Below, piece after piece: positions 7,936 to 16,521 of a DNA stretch of 33,254 nucleotides. Within the stretch, counting starts at the first letter, position 1. Every line of letters begins with the position of its first letter. Both the position numbers and the translations under genes were made by a program. Source of the stretch: Bacteroidota bacterium (GTDB taxonomy: Bacteria > Bacteroidota > Bacteroidia > Chitinophagales > Chitinophagaceae); contig JAPLEH010000057.1 of NCBI GenBank assembly GCA_026391455.1, positions 1 through 33,254 on the forward strand, in the 5' to 3' direction. A model generated the notes under the pieces. It saw only the letters and a program-made list of their open reading frames with translations, searched no databases and was not told where the DNA came from.

Positions 7936-9808
7936 ACACCACACTATTTTTTGATCCTGCGGCCAATCCGCTCAATGATTTTATATTTCCTGACACCACA
8001 TCCTTGGCGCGGGTAAAGCCGTTGAGCCGCTCTGTGAAAACTTTCCAGTCGGGTATAGTGTCTTTAGCACCCGTATTCGTAACCACCATGATGGTTTGCT
8101 TTGCATCATACCGGAAATACACATACAGGCTGTCCTTCGGCACATATTGCATCGTTTTTCCCGTGGTAAGAGCGGAAGAACTTTTACGGAAACCGGCCAA
8201 TGCACTTATATACTCAAACGCGGCATGCTGTGTATCAGTTCTGCCGGCTTTGGTAAAGCGGTTTTCGGAGGGTTTATCGGAAGCCCACCCTCCGGGAAAA
8301 TCTTCCCGTACAGTAGCATCAGTTTTTACTTTTTTATTCTTCATCAGTACTTCGGTGCCGTAATAAATCTGAGGGATACCTCGAAGGGTAAGCAACCAGT
8401 TGATCCCCATTTTAAGTTTATTCCAGTCTTCCTCCACCTCAGAAAAAACCCTGTCCATATCGTGGTTGTCAAGAAAGATGCAATTGTTCATGGGATCTTG
8501 ATAAAGCAGATCGCCGGCGAGGGTGTTATAAATTTTACCAAGCCCGGTCAGCAATCCAAATTTTTCATTCATACCGGCCAGCATGGCAAAACAGACCTGG
8601 AAGTCGAGCATTCCCCTTGCATTGTGCTTAAAAGGTGCATTGATATTATTTCGGGTAAAATAGGCGTTGGCTATTGTAGTATTCACCCAGGATTCTCCAA
8701 ATACTGTTATGGATGGAAATTCTCTTTCCAATGCTGTATTTACATCGTTCATGAATTTCTCTTCGCAATATTTATAGGTATCCACCCGCCAGCCATCAAT
8801 TCCAAATTCTTCGGTGGTCCATACGGCATGTTGAATTAAGAAATTAGCTACATAGGGGTTGCGCTGATTCAGGTCAGGAAGGTGGGGTACAAACCATCCG
8901 TCGAGCATCTGGCGTTTATCCTGTTGGGAAACATAGGGATCATAGAATACTTCTTCCCGATGGCTGGGGGCTTTGTCGCCTTGTGATGTGTTGAACCAGT
9001 CTTTTGAAGGAGAATCCAATACAAACCAATGGTGATTGCCAACATGATTATATACGGCATCCTGTATCACTTTCATGCCGCGTTCATGCAGTTTATTACA
9101 AAATGCCTTGTATCCTTCATTGCCACCGAAACGTTTATCAATGGAATAATGATCGGTGAACCAATAGCCATGGTAACCGGCCACTTTGTTGCCCCATTCG
9201 GTCATGCGGGGCATATCATTTTCAATAACCGGCGTGAGCCAAAGGGTGGTTACGCCCAACTGATTGAAATAATCGAGGTGATTTTCGATACCACGGAAGT
9301 CGCCCCCGTGGCGGGAAAATTTATCGCTGCGGTCGCATTGATTATCCCGGTAGCCCGGAATAATATCATTGCTTTGATCGCCGTTGGCAAAACGGTCGGG
9401 CATGAGCAGGTAAATAAAATCAGCGGCATTAACGCCCTGTACCCTTGTTTTGCCATTATCGCGGCTCCGGGCTTTCAGTTCGTAATCAACCGATGTCCAT
9501 TCAGATCGCAAAATACCACCAAATGAAAAAGAGAGTTTTTGTGGTTTTGCATTCTTCGCTATCTCCAGGTCAACAATGAGATAGTGTTTATTCTCCACTT
9601 TATTGACCCGCACCACTTTTACATCTTTACTGGAGGATTGAAAAACAAGTTTGTCAACCGCAATATCCTTATCTGCATGAATAATCAACTGCAGCTTTGT
9701 GTCTTTCATACCCGCCCACCAGTGGGTGGGGTAAACCTGCACATCATCAGCATTTGCAACCACTGAAAAAAGCAGCAATACGCCCAAAAGAACCTTTTTC
9801 ATATTCAT
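7919..9808 (-). CDS. Exported GH13 alpha-amylase/neopullulanase-like glucanase
   Basis: This 629-residue protein probably hydrolyses alpha-1,4 (possibly also alpha-1,6) links of maltodextrins or cyclodextrins outside the cytoplasm. A signal peptide is visible (1-20, ending VVANA|DD). It is followed by a beta-sandwich resembling the N-terminal domain of cyclomaltodextrinases (about 24-112), a GH13 barrel and a short C-terminal beta domain (about 535-629). The catalytic signatures are intact: DAVYNH (250-255), GWRVD (339-343, nucleophile D343), GES (371-373, E372) and DNHD (447-450). Length and domain order match the SusA neopullulanase type. It follows the MFS gene by eight bases, giving an uptake-plus-degradation pair. 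There are no SusC/SusD genes here. The exact linkage preference cannot be read from the sequence. A second ATG six bases downstream is equally plausible as the start. Confidence 0.9.
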   Translation of the reverse strand: MNMKKVLLGVLLLFSVVANADDVQVYPTHWWAGMKDTKLQLIIHADKDIAVDKLVFQSSSKDVKVVRVNKVENKHYLIVDLEIAKNAKPQKLSFSFGGILRSEWTSVDYELKARSRDNGKTRVQGVNAADFIYLLMPDRFANGDQSNDIIPGYRDNQCDRSDKFSRHGGDFRGIENHLDYFNQLGVTTLWLTPVIENDMPRMTEWGNKVAGYHGYWFTDHYSIDKRFGGNEGYKAFCNKLHERGMKVIQDAVYNHVGNHHWFVLDSPSKDWFNTSQGDKAPSHREEVFYDPYVSQQDKRQMLDGWFVPHLPDLNQRNPYVANFLIQHAVWTTEEFGIDGWRVDTYKYCEEKFMNDVNTALEREFPSITVFGESWVNTTIANAYFTRNNINAPFKHNARGMLDFQVCFAMLAGMNEKFGLLTGLGKIYNTLAGDLLYQDPMNNCIFLDNHDMDRVFSEVEEDWNKLKMGINWLLTLRGIPQIYYGTEVLMKNKKVKTDATVREDFPGGWASDKPSENRFTKAGRTDTQHAAFEYISALAGFRKSSSALTTGKTMQYVPKDSLYVYFRYDAKQTIMVVTNTGAKDTIPDWKVFTERLNGFTRAKDVVSGNIKSLSGLAAGSKNSVVYELLR

Positions 9809-9816
9809 TCCGATTT

Positions 9817-11160
9817 TTATGCGGCCTCATCGCCGGCTTGTTCACTTTTAGTTTCCCGAATAAAGAAATAACAGATCATAGCTGCCACGATTAATAGACC
9901 ACCGCCAATCGTAAGTGCTGCCATGCGATCATTGTTCAATACATTTTTCATCAGCCATCCAAAGCCCAATGAAGCCACGATCTCGGGTAATACGATAAAG
10001 AAATTGAAAATACCCATGTATATGCCCACTTTATCTTTGGGAAGGCAACCGCTTAACATTGCATAAGGCATTGACAAAATACTTGCCCAGGCTATACCGA
10101 TCCCGATCATCGACCCGAAGAGCAGGTTCTTATCATGTATCCAATTGACACTGATTAGTCCAACTGCACCGCATAATAAACAGAACGCATGTGTTGTTTT
10201 ACGTCCATATCGGTCGGCAATAGCAGGAAGTACAAGTGCAAAAAGGAAAGTAACAACACTATAAAATGACAATGTAAGGCTGCCAAAATCAGCCCCCTCG
10301 GCATATACGGGATCTGCTCCATCTTTTCCATGAAATACATTTACTGCCACTGCAGTTGTATAGTAGAACCACATCAGGAACAATGCAGGCCAGGTAAAAA
10401 ATTGTACCAGTGATACGATACGCATTCGCTTTGGCATATTTACAAGGGCATCAAAGATTTCACCAAAGAGTCCTTTTTTAACCTCGCCATCGGTCACTTT
10501 GCTCTTATCCGTTTCCGAAGGCGGGTATTCTGAAGTAGTGAACACGGTAAACATCACCGCTGCAATAAAAAAGAATGAGCCGATATAAAAAGACCATTTT
10601 ACGTTGTCGGGTATCCCTCCCTGCTCTGCTGTATTTTTGAAATGAAAAAGATTTTTCATAATCCAGGGCAAAGCGGAGGCAATACTTCCACCCAGCCCGA
10701 TCATGAGGCTTTGCATAATAAAGCCTCTGTTTACCTGTGAATCAGGCAATTTATCAGTAACAAAAGCCCGGAAAGGTTCCATGGTTACGTTGCCAAAAAC
10801 ATCGAGTACCCATAATAATCCAGCAGCCATCCACAATTCACTGCTATGAGGCATAAAGATCAGTGCGATCGAACTGAGGATTGCTCCCAACATAAAATAA
10901 GGTCTTCTTCTGCCCCATCGCGGATGCCAGGTCCTGTCGCTCATATAACCGATCACGGGCTGTACCAACAACCCTGTAAGTGGTGCTGCCAGGAATAACA
11001 AGGGTACTTGATCAGGGTTGGCACCCAGATTTTCATAAATACGGCCCATATTGGCACGTTGCAGATCCCAGCCGAACTGAATGCCAAAAAAACCGACACT
11101 CATATTGATGATGGCAGAGAGACTAAGATTTGGCTTTTCGCCGGTATAAGCAGATGACAT
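9817..11160 (-). CDS. MFS transporter, SLC45/GPH-like, probable maltose or maltodextrin permease
   Basis: This inner-membrane carrier has about 447 residues and 12 predicted membrane segments. The N-terminal INMSVGFFGIQFGWDLQ and the loop GYMSDRTWHPRWGRRRPYF are characteristic of the sucrose/maltose proton-symporter branch (SLC45 in animals, SUT in plants, GPH-like in bacteria). I choose the ATG at 11160. The reading frame stays open to a TTG at 11193, but the preceding residues look non-native. It lies directly upstream of the GH13 gene (eight-base gap), which supports a sugar substrate released from alpha-glucan, most likely maltose or short maltodextrins. The promoter should lie in the 11161-11282 gap, beyond the glgC terminator. 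Confidence 0.88.
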   Translation of the reverse strand: MSSAYTGEKPNLSLSAIINMSVGFFGIQFGWDLQRANMGRIYENLGANPDQVPLLFLAAPLTGLLVQPVIGYMSDRTWHPRWGRRRPYFMLGAILSSIALIFMPHSSELWMAAGLLWVLDVFGNVTMEPFRAFVTDKLPDSQVNRGFIMQSLMIGLGGSIASALPWIMKNLFHFKNTAEQGGIPDNVKWSFYIGSFFFIAAVMFTVFTTSEYPPSETDKSKVTDGEVKKGLFGEIFDALVNMPKRMRIVSLVQFFTWPALFLMWFYYTTAVAVNVFHGKDGADPVYAEGADFGSLTLSFYSVVTFLFALVLPAIADRYGRKTTHAFCLLCGAVGLISVNWIHDKNLLFGSMIGIGIAWASILSMPYAMLSGCLPKDKVGIYMGIFNFFIVLPEIVASLGFGWLMKNVLNNDRMAALTIGGGLLIVAAMICYFFIRETKSEQAGDEAA

Positions 11161-11282
11161 AAGCAAACGTTGTTTTAATTGAAAGCAGCGCAACTAATAT
11201 AAGAATAATATGTGAATGATACACATTTTGTACCAAACACATGTCACCCTTTTCGCCATTAATAAATCAGTGTAATCCGGAT

Positions 11283-11322
11283 AAAAAAATCCGTTGTAAT
11301 ACGCTGCCGTACCACAACGGAA
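11283..11322 (-). terminator. Rho-independent terminator of glgC
   Basis: On the minus strand, TCCGTTGT-GGTAC pairs with GTATT-ACAACGGA around a GGCAGC loop. That is 13 pairs including two G-T wobbles, followed by seven T residues (complement of 11283-11289). It lies about 90 bases past the glgC stop and before the MFS gene, which separates the glgA-glgC unit from the maltodextrin unit. Confidence 0.85.
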
Positions 11323-11364
11323 TCTATTTGATTAATCCTACTGAAAGCTTATTAAAAAAAAGAC

Positions 11365-11414
11365 TCCTGTATTCCATTAGCACATCAGCAAATTATCGAA
11401 TTAGCTAATTAAAT
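11365..11414 (-). repeat. Dispersed ~50-bp element at the glgC 3' end
   Basis: The stretch resembles 26246-26281 and 26298-26351. All three share a TCCTnTGTATT block followed by TTAGCTAATTAA. This copy and the one at fdx share the 19-bp string AATTAGCTAATTAAATCAC right at the stop codon. Here the string supplies the TAA of glgC. The orientation relative to the gene is the same in both cases. Confidence 0.65.
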
Positions 11415-12701
11415 CACAAAGCCATTCGGAATAATCGCTCCCTTCTTCACCACCACAATCCCATCTTTTACAGTATACAAAGCATGGTCGGTATTTTCCA
11501 GGTGACTGCCCCCATTGATGCGCACATCATTTCCGATACGCACGTTCTTATCGAGGATCGCATTCTTGATATAACAACGATCACCCACGCCCAGCAATGG
11601 AATGCCTTTTGCCGCTGCATCAGAAATATCGGTGAGCGTTTCATAGTAATCGCTTCCCATGATATACGTGCTTACAATAGTGCTGCCATGCCCTACGCGG
11701 GAGCGTATACCAATCACTGAATGTTCAATGCGGGATGCATTGAGGATAGAGCCTTCGGCCACCAATGTTTTTTCCAATGTGGTGCCGCTGATCTTTGCGG
11801 GTGGCAACATGCGTGAACGGGTATAGATAGTGCGTTCATTGTCGAACATGTTGAAGTCGGGTATATCCTTGGTAAGATCGAGGTTGGCCTCAAAGAAAGA
11901 ATAGATATTTCCGATATCGGTCCAGTAGCCGGAGTATTGATAGCTGGCCACTTTGTATTTGAAGATGGATTGTGGAATGATCTCTTTACCAAAGTCCGTG
12001 GCAGCTTTAAATTCATTTTGCAGGAGGTCGAATAGCAGGTTGCGGTTGAAGATATAAATGCCCATGGAGGCCAGGTAAATTCGCCCCGCAGCTTTCATTT
12101 CATCACCGGTCTCGCTGACCCAGTCGCCCAATACTTCTTTCTTGGGTTTCTCTACGAATGAAGTAATCAATCCCTCGTCACTTTTCAAAATGCCGAATTC
12201 AGGGGCTTCCCGCTGTGCCACGGGAATGGTGGCCACCGTGATGTCTGCCCCTAAGGCTTTATGGTTGTCGAGCATTTCTGCAAAATCCATCTGGTACAAC
12301 TGGTCGCCGGAAAGAATAAGGATATAGTCACTGTCGAATGGTTCGATATGGCGAAGACCCTGACGTACGGCATCGGCGGTACCCTGGTACCAGGCCGGGT
12401 TGTCGGGGGTTTGTTCGGCAGCCAGGATATCCACAAAGGCTTTACTGAAAGCACTGAAATGATAGGTATTCTTGATATGCCGGTTCAGCGATGCCGAGTT
12501 GAACTGGGTGAGTACAAACATGCGGCCGATGCCATTATTGAGGCAGTTGGAAATCGGAATATCCACCAGCCTGTATTTACCGGCAATGGGTACAGCAGGT
12601 TTACTGCGGCTTGCTGTCAGGGGATAGAGCCTTGAACCTGCGCCACCGCCAAGAATAACCGATAAAATTTCGCGGGAATGGGTGATTGTTCGTATTGCCA
12701 T
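11409..12701 (-). CDS. glgC: Glucose-1-phosphate adenylyltransferase (ADP-glucose pyrophosphorylase)
   Basis: GlgC makes ADP-glucose from glucose-1-phosphate and ATP, the committed and usually allosterically controlled step of bacterial glycogen synthesis. The 430-residue protein has the nucleotide-binding signature GGGAGSRLYPLT (18-29), the WYQGTADAVRQ segment (104-114), SGDQLYQMDF (131-140, with the catalytic Asp) and the sugar-phosphate site FVEKPK (182-187). A C-terminal left-handed beta-helix runs from about 310 to 430. The N-terminal HSREILSVILGGGAGSRL context is typical of GlgC rather than other nucleotidyltransferases. It is the last gene of the glgA, four-helix-bundle, glgC series. 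The final codons run directly into a dispersed repeat, which provides the TAA stop. A strong terminator follows. Confidence 0.96.
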   Translation of the reverse strand: MAIRTITHSREILSVILGGGAGSRLYPLTASRSKPAVPIAGKYRLVDIPISNCLNNGIGRMFVLTQFNSASLNRHIKNTYHFSAFSKAFVDILAAEQTPDNPAWYQGTADAVRQGLRHIEPFDSDYILILSGDQLYQMDFAEMLDNHKALGADITVATIPVAQREAPEFGILKSDEGLITSFVEKPKKEVLGDWVSETGDEMKAAGRIYLASMGIYIFNRNLLFDLLQNEFKAATDFGKEIIPQSIFKYKVASYQYSGYWTDIGNIYSFFEANLDLTKDIPDFNMFDNERTIYTRSRMLPPAKISGTTLEKTLVAEGSILNASRIEHSVIGIRSRVGHGSTIVSTYIMGSDYYETLTDISDAAAKGIPLLGVGDRCYIKNAILDKNVRIGNDVRINGGSHLENTDHALYTVKDGIVVVKKGAIIPNGFVI

Positions 12702-12702
12702 G

Positions 12703-12745
12703 ATATAAGATGATAATTTATTAGATGATAGATGATAGTTATTAG
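12703..12745. repeat. Word repeat based on GATGATA between the four-helix-bundle gene and glgC
   Basis: The stretch consists of repeated GATGATAG/TTATTAG words. It begins two bases after the stop of the four-helix-bundle gene and ends against the glgC start. The 13-mer GATAGATGATAGT at 12727-12739 recurs in inverted orientation at 13168-13180, so the pair brackets the gene. Related words occur at 19565-19626. Confidence 0.7.
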
Positions 12746-12746
12746 T

Positions 12747-13112
12747 TTAGGTTTTCTGCAAATTTCTTTTGATCGTCTTTATGCTGGATATAAGCATTTT
12801 AATAAGTTCTAAAAGATCTGCCTGTAATGAATCAAACATTTTTTTTGTGATATAATTCGTAGCGAATAAAAGCTCCAGCCAGTATATACTTTCATTTGCT
12901 TCCTTCAAACCGATATTCAGTTTATGTACAAAATCTTTCCGGCTTTCCGCATGCTCTGCTTCACGGATCAGGGCACCAACAGATGTACCTGATCGCAACA
13001 ACTGTCCGGATATCTCAAATGCCCTGTGTTCTTTTGTTAAATATTTGTTCATCTTAATATTACGCACAGCAAAATCAAAACTCTTAGTTTTCAAAATACT
13101 TTCACGGCTCAT
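12747..13112 (-). CDS. Four-helix-bundle protein, S23/IVP family
   Basis: The 121-residue, all-helical protein carries the family signature in full: LLRSGTSVGALIREAEHAES (38-57), the segment from about 50 to 75 with AESRKDF and KLNIGLKEANES, and YWLELL (77-82). The family was first seen inside 23S rRNA intervening sequences. It shares its fold with the Avd accessory protein of diversity-generating retroelements, but there is no reverse transcriptase or template repeat here. Its cellular role is unknown. It interrupts an otherwise ordinary glgA-glgC pair and is clearly AT-richer than both. It is bracketed by 13-bp inverted repeats. This makes it look like an inserted, possibly mobile, cassette rather than a glycogen gene. 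Confidence 0.9.
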   Translation of the reverse strand: MSRESILKTKSFDFAVRNIKMNKYLTKEHRAFEISGQLLRSGTSVGALIREAEHAESRKDFVHKLNIGLKEANESIYWLELLFATNYITKKMFDSLQADLLELIKMLISSIKTIKRNLQKT

Positions 13113-13167
13113 ACGGTACGAATTCGAAAATAAATGTAATATAATAATTACAATTTAGATACCTCAA

Positions 13168-13198
13168 ACTATCATCTATCCACTATCATCTGTTATCT
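13168..13198. repeat. Word repeat based on ACTATCATC at the glgA stop codon
   Basis: ACTATCATCTATC (13168-13180) and CACTATCATCTGTTATC follow each other. The glgA TAA stop (13193-13195) lies inside the run. The first 13 bases are the exact reverse complement of 12727-12739 on the other side of the four-helix-bundle gene. Confidence 0.7.
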
Positions 13199-14614
13199 AA
13201 GCGAAGCATAAAGGTCAATATACTGCTGCGCCGAACTATCCCAGGAATGGTCGATCGTCATCATGTGGGAGCGCATCCAGGAATAGAGGTCGGGCTTGTT
13301 TTGGTAGAGGTCGATGGCGCGGCCTACGGAATAGGTGATATCCCATACCGACGCCTGGTCGAAGCGAATACCCACCCCCTGCCAGTCGCCCATATCGCTC
13401 ACGGTATCCCGCAATCCACCTACATTCCTTACCATAGGCACGGTGCCATAGCGAAGCGCATACATCTGGTTGAGCCCGCAAGGCTCCACCCGGCTGGGCA
13501 TAAGCAGAAAATCGGACCCGGCATACATCAGGTGACTGAGCGGTTCGCTGTATCCTATATAGGAATTATAATAACCGTTGAACTGGTGATTCATCTGGTC
13601 GAGCCGGTCTTCCAGTTCAGGATCACCGGAGCCGAGTACAAGAAAGTTGACCTTGCCATGATGCTGGTAGATCGCCTGGCTGATGGCTTCGGGTAGCAGA
13701 TCGGCCGCCTTTTCTCCCACCAATCGGCCGATGAACGAAATCAATGGCTTGTCCGGATCCAGTCCGAACTGACCGGCGAGTTCTTTCTTATTTTTCAGTT
13801 TTCCTTTTTCTACTAATTCGGTATCATAGTTTTTTATGATCATGGAATCGGTTTCCGGGTTCCATACATGCGTATCGATTCCGTTTAAGATCCCGGAGCT
13901 TTTTCCTTGTTCGTAGTTAAACAGATTTTCGAGTCCGTTGGCGGCGCCGCGCAATTCATCGAGGTAGCTATTACTAACGGTGGTTACTTTCCAGGCACAT
14001 TTCACCGCAGAAGCAAGGGGATTGATGGTGTTGTTCCAATCCAGCATACCCCATTTCCAGGAGTCGAAGGCGGGTAGCAGGTTATGTTTGTCCCACCCGA
14101 TCCAGCCCTGGTATTGGGCATTGTGTACAGTAAGTACGGTAGGTATATCGGCCAGCCGGTCTTTGAACTCCAGGCAATATTTTACCATAAAGGGTATAAG
14201 ACCGGTATGGTGATCATGACAGTGGATAACATCGGGTTTATGTTGCCATTTATTGAGCCAGTCGCATACGGCAGACTGAAAGGCCAGGAAACGTTCGGTA
14301 TCGTCGTCGTAACCATATATCTTTTCGCGGTCGAGCAGGCCGTTGATATCTACCAGGTAAAGATCGAAACCCAGTTTATTGGTCTTTTCCTTAATTACAC
14401 TGTAGTTAAAAAAGTGCGGGCCCATGGTACGGGTTCCCTCGTGTACCAGTTCCCAATCATTATTGTAAAGAAACTTGGTGCGGTACATGGGCATTACCAC
14501 TTTGGCCACATGGCCGAGTTCACACTGGTATTTGGGAAGGGCTCCTACAACGTCACCCAATCCGCCGGCTTTGGCTACGGGATAACACTCTGCGGCTACA
14601 TGAATTATTTCCAT
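13193..14614 (-). CDS. glgA: Glycogen synthase (ADP-glucose type)
   Basis: GlgA transfers glucose from ADP-glucose to the non-reducing end of a growing alpha-1,4 glucan. The protein has 473 residues, a typical length. It has two Rossmann domains of the GT5 family. The N-terminal ADP-glucose signature KAGGLGDV is at 15-22 and HCHDHHTGL at about 131-139. In the C-terminal domain, SFIGRLVGEKAADLL starts near 293 and RVEPCGLNQMYALRYG spans 375-390, with the catalytic Glu at 377. It is the first gene of the minus-strand glgA, four-helix-bundle, glgC series. It is divergent from the glucose transporter at 14834, with a 219-base region for both promoters. Its stop codon lies inside a word repeat. 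Confidence 0.96.
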   Translation of the reverse strand: MEIIHVAAECYPVAKAGGLGDVVGALPKYQCELGHVAKVVMPMYRTKFLYNNDWELVHEGTRTMGPHFFNYSVIKEKTNKLGFDLYLVDINGLLDREKIYGYDDDTERFLAFQSAVCDWLNKWQHKPDVIHCHDHHTGLIPFMVKYCLEFKDRLADIPTVLTVHNAQYQGWIGWDKHNLLPAFDSWKWGMLDWNNTINPLASAVKCAWKVTTVSNSYLDELRGAANGLENLFNYEQGKSSGILNGIDTHVWNPETDSMIIKNYDTELVEKGKLKNKKELAGQFGLDPDKPLISFIGRLVGEKAADLLPEAISQAIYQHHGKVNFLVLGSGDPELEDRLDQMNHQFNGYYNSYIGYSEPLSHLMYAGSDFLLMPSRVEPCGLNQMYALRYGTVPMVRNVGGLRDTVSDMGDWQGVGIRFDQASVWDITYSVGRAIDLYQNKPDLYSWMRSHMMTIDHSWDSSAQQYIDLYASLR

Positions 14615-14833
14615 GAAGAATTGAACAGTTTAAAAATTATTGAAACTGAAATTAAGGCTTTTTACCAAGCAAAAAGCAGAATTGATGTACCAATTAAAAG
14701 GACTTTTTAAAATACCCCTAAGCCATACCACCGGTTTTTTGTACAAGGTATCAACAACGCGAACAAGTGTTTTTTCCCCATCAATGAAAATTGTACTATT
14801 TTCAGCACTTATATAAACTTAACAACGATTGAT

Positions 14834-16492
14834 ATGAGCCAATCCAAACAACCAACCAATTACGGTGCATTAGGAACGCTGGTGACGGTTTTCTTCTTCT
14901 GGGGTTTTATTGCTGCCGGAAACAGTGTGTTCATCCCTTTTTGTAAGCATTATTTTCACCTGGATCAGTTCCAGAGTCAGTTGATCGACTTTGCTTTTTA
15001 TACTGCCTATTATATCGGGGCGCTGGTATTGTTTGCCTATGGTGCATTTGGAGGGAAAGACCTGGTGGGTAAATGGGGTTTCAAACGCAGTATTGTGTAC
15101 GGGTTGTTATTCTCCGCGCTGGGTGCAGCAACTATGATCATGGCTGTAAAAGGAAACACATTCCCCGGCATGTTGTTAGGTTTGTTCATTGTGGCGCTTG
15201 GGTTTTCATTGCAGCAAACCGCAGCACAGCCTTTTGCCATCGCATTGGGCGATCCTTCTACCGGTACCAGTCGCGTAAACCTGGGTGGTGGAGTGAACTC
15301 CTTTGGCACATCGGTAGGCCCGCTGGTAGTGGCGCTTGCATTATTTGGTTCCACCGCTGCTATTACCGATGAGCAGATCGCAGGATTGAGCCTCAGTAAA
15401 GTGATCACCCTTTATACTGGTGTCGGATTATTATTTGTAGCTGCTGCCGCATTATTCTTTTTCTCCAAAAAAGTACCTTCCGGTATTCTGGAAGAGAAGA
15501 CAGAAAAAGCTAACAAAGCTTTATATACATTACTGATCATGACGGGGCTGCTGATCATTATGTTTGTACCCGTTTTCAATAGTTATAAGACTGACCTCAC
15601 GAATGCTCCAAAGGAAGAAATCGATGCGATGCAGGTTTACCGTCTGAAATGGCTGATCGGCGCTTTGATCGTGGTAGTGGGCGGTTTGCTTGTCGCGAAT
15701 ATGAGTGCTAAAAAGAAGCCCGAAGGATGGGGCGCTATGCAATACCCGCAATTGGTATTGGGTATGCTTGGCATTTTTGCGTATGTGGGTGTGGAAGTGG
15801 CTATCGGAAGTAACCTGGGTGAATTATTAAAGAGAGAGAGCTTTGGTTCACATGAAGCCTCTGAAGCCACTCCATATATCATCATGTATTGGGGAAGTTT
15901 GATGATTGGTCGCTGGACGGGTGCTATCAGTGCGTTTAATATGTCGGCCAGGACCAAGCTCATTCTGCAATTCATTGTTCCGCTGGTGGCATTTGGTATA
16001 TTGATCGGATTGAACACACTCGCCAAATACGACATGAAACCCTTGTATTATTATGTAGTGTGTGTATTCATACAAATTGCAGCTTTTTATATTAGTAAAG
16101 ACAAACCAGCCCGTACCCTGCTTGTGTTCAGCCTGCTGGGAGTAGCGGCCATGGTAGTTGGATTGATGACAACGGGTACTGTAGCAATCTATGCGTTCCT
16201 GAGCGGTGGTTTGTTCTGCTCCATCATGTGGCCCAGTATTTTCAGTTTGTCCATTGCCGGATTGGGGAAATACACTTCACAGGGATCTGCGTTTCTCATC
16301 ATGATGATCCTGGGTGGTGGTATCATCCCTCCTATTCAGGGTAAATTGGCAGATATCATGGGTATACATCATTCCTATGTGATCGCCGCCGTATGTTTTG
16401 CATACCTCGCATTCTTTGCTTTTGCTGTAAAAGGCATCCTGAAAAGACAGGGTATCGATTACGATGCGGAAGTAAGTGCAGGCGGACATTAA
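14834..16492 (+). CDS. FHS-family MFS sugar transporter (glucose/galactose-fucose permease type)
   Basis: This inner-membrane carrier has 552 residues, well over the roughly 400-440 usual for FucP/GluP relatives. The N-terminal [22 protein letters not shown] (21-42) and [11 protein letters not shown] (53-63) match the FHS family, as does [16 protein letters not shown] (126-141). The extra length is mainly central. After TM6 there are two further hydrophobic stretches (about 230-248 and 272-290) with a charged loop, giving a probable 14-segment protein. The ROK kinase starts 29 bases downstream, so the pair probably imports and phosphorylates glucose. It is divergent from glgA, which would allow joint control of sugar uptake and storage. 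The substrate is inferred from context and family, not from binding residues. Confidence 0.88.
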   Translation: MSQSKQPTNYGALGTLVTVFFFWGFIAAGNSVFIPFCKHYFHLDQFQSQLIDFAFYTAYYIGALVLFAYGAFGGKDLVGKWGFKRSIVYGLLFSALGAATMIMAVKGNTFPGMLLGLFIVALGFSLQQTAAQPFAIALGDPSTGTSRVNLGGGVNSFGTSVGPLVVALALFGSTAAITDEQIAGLSLSKVITLYTGVGLLFVAAAALFFFSKKVPSGILEEKTEKANKALYTLLIMTGLLIIMFVPVFNSYKTDLTNAPKEEIDAMQVYRLKWLIGALIVVVGGLLVANMSAKKKPEGWGAMQYPQLVLGMLGIFAYVGVEVAIGSNLGELLKRESFGSHEASEATPYIIMYWGSLMIGRWTGAISAFNMSARTKLILQFIVPLVAFGILIGLNTLAKYDMKPLYYYVVCVFIQIAAFYISKDKPARTLLVFSLLGVAAMVVGLMTTGTVAIYAFLSGGLFCSIMWPSIFSLSIAGLGKYTSQGSAFLIMMILGGGIIPPIQGKLADIMGIHHSYVIAAVCFAYLAFFAFAVKGILKRQGIDYDAEVSAGGH

Positions 16493-16521
16493 TTTTTAAT
16501 TTCTAATTTTTACTTTTTATT

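Noticed and set aside
12747-13112. Diversity-generating retroelement accessory gene (Avd)
   Set aside because: The fold family is related, but there is no reverse transcriptase, template repeat or variable repeat in the window.
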